From contig CAZYAN010000088.1 of the NCBI GenBank assembly GCA_964645585.1, forward strand, positions 1 through 7,217: DNA of 7,217 nucleotides. The letters are read 5' to 3'. The notes under the pieces were generated by a model that was given only the letters and a program-made list of their open reading frames with translations, made no database searches and was not told the origin of the DNA. This DNA comes from DATGSL01 sp964645585. GTDB lineage: Bacteria; Verrucomicrobiota; Verrucomicrobiia; Opitutales; T3Sed10-336. The position numbers and the translations under genes were made by a program. Within the stretch, counting starts at the first letter, position 1, and every line of letters begins with the position of its first letter. This document shows, piece by piece, positions 6,457-7,217 of this stretch.

Positions 6457-7217
6457 TCAGGCGAGATCCGTCTCTTTGGTTGTCGCGAGCCATGCGTGGA
6501 GTTCGGCGGATGATCCGATGAAATGGCTGGGACGGTGGTCGGGGTGAAGGAGGTCAGAGAAACTTCGTTCGGCGAACCGCTGGCAGTGCAGCAGGATTTT
6601 TGCCCGGTGGCCGGGCGCGCGCACGAGACGGCCCAGCGCCTGGTTGACGCGCTGCATCCCGGGGATCTGGTACACGGTTTGAAACGCAGCGTCCTTGTCG
6701 AGCGCCGCGAAATCCCGCATCCGCGCTTTCTGGAGGCTGTTGACCTCCGGCAGCGCCGGGCCGACAACCATCGCGTGGGCGATGCGCCCGCCGATCGCGT
6801 CGATGCCTTCCGCGTAACTGCTGCCGAGGATCAAAAAGAGAGCGTCCGACAGCAGCAGGCTTTCTTCGACAAACGATCGCTGCCGCTCGAACTCCGCGCC
6901 TTTTTCCTGAACAGCGACACGGATCCACGGAAACTCCGCGTCCATCCGCACCCGAATCGTCTCGGCGTAACGGTACGATGGAAAGAAAACCGCGACCGGT
7001 CCCGCGGAAGCTTCGACCAGTGAGGCGACGGTCGCGGCGGTCGCGGTGAAATGATCCGCGCGCGACCGGTACCGCGTGTCGACGCGGAGATCGACAGCGA
7101 CGTCGCACGCCGATTCTCGCCACGGCGACCGCGCCTCGAGGACGGTTGTTTCTTCTTCGCCGAGACCGCAGCTCTCGCGGCACGAAGCAAAAGGCGCGAG
7201 AGTGCCCGACATCAGGA
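6457..7217 (-). CDS. DinG/Rad3-like (XPD family) ATP-dependent helicase, C-terminal part
   Basis: Only the C-terminal 250 or so residues are in the window. The frame stays open past the ATG at 7212 (a Leu codon precedes it), and that Met sits inside the conserved SGTL motif, so it is not the start. Counting from it, SGTLAP (2-7) matches the S-[AG]-T-L motif of Rad3/DinG helicases. FFPSY (76-80) is motif IV-like. EGID (135-138), followed by HAMVVGPALP, is motif V. QALGRLVR (191-198), with RAKILLHCQRF (203-213), is motif VI with its two Arg residues. These define the second RecA-like domain (Helicase_C_2). Walker A, the DEAH box and any iron-sulfur Cys residues would lie outside. Family members unwind DNA 5' to 3' in repair. 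The gene is convergent with the regulator and appears functionally separate. DinG, XPD or a Cas-type relative cannot be separated from this part alone. Confidence 0.85.
   Translation of the reverse strand, partial: LMSGTLAPFASCRESCGLGEEETTVLEARSPWRESACDVAVDLRVDTRYRSRADHFTATAATVASLVEASAGPVAVFFPSYRYAETIRVRMDAEFPWIRVAVQEKGAEFERQRSFVEESLLLSDALFLILGSSYAEGIDAIGGRIAHAMVVGPALPEVNSLQKARMRDFAALDKDAAFQTVYQIPGMQRVNQALGRLVRAPGHRAKILLHCQRFAERSFSDLLHPDHRPSHFIGSSAELHAWLATTKETDLA

Noticed and set aside
6989..7078. Two similar short inverted motifs (GCGACCGGTCCCGCG and GCGACCGGTACCGCG) about 70 bp apart
   Set aside because: Both lie inside the helicase coding frame, encode different residues, and are expected by chance in GC-rich sequence.

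Overview
The window is 7.2 kb of GC-rich bacterial DNA with four genes. Two are cut by the window ends. The large secreted protein combines Asp-box, Ig-like and delta-60 type repeats. Together with the high GC content and the lack of clear Shine-Dalgarno sites, this suggests a Verrucomicrobiota bacterium, perhaps Opitutales. That placement is inference from protein style only; Planctomycetota or Acidobacteriota are not excluded.

Layout. (1) Positions 1-3405, minus strand: the first 1135 codons of a giant signal-peptide protein, with no stop before the left edge. The frame is open from the ATG at 3405 to base 1, and the whole translation makes sense. (2) Positions 3406-3606: a 201-bp divergent intergenic region. 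It holds a near-perfect 18-bp palindrome (3498-3515), a TATAAA -10 candidate for the minus gene and a weaker promoter candidate for the plus genes. (3) Positions 3607-5790 and 5787-6416, plus strand: a polytopic histidine kinase (DesK/NarL/ComP type, with a probable PDZ-like extracytoplasmic domain) and a NarL/FixJ-type response regulator, overlapping by ATGA. (4) Positions 6457-7217, minus strand: the C-terminal part of a DinG/Rad3-like superfamily 2 helicase, convergent with the regulator and probably unrelated to the rest.

How they may work together. The kinase-regulator pair lies back to back with the secreted-protein gene. The palindrome is centred about 40 bp upstream of the predicted start of transcription of that gene, where LuxR/NarL-type activators often bind. 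The simplest model is that an envelope signal sensed by the kinase activates the regulator, which then switches on the large surface or secreted protein through this palindrome. The parts are visible in the sequence; the regulatory link is inference.
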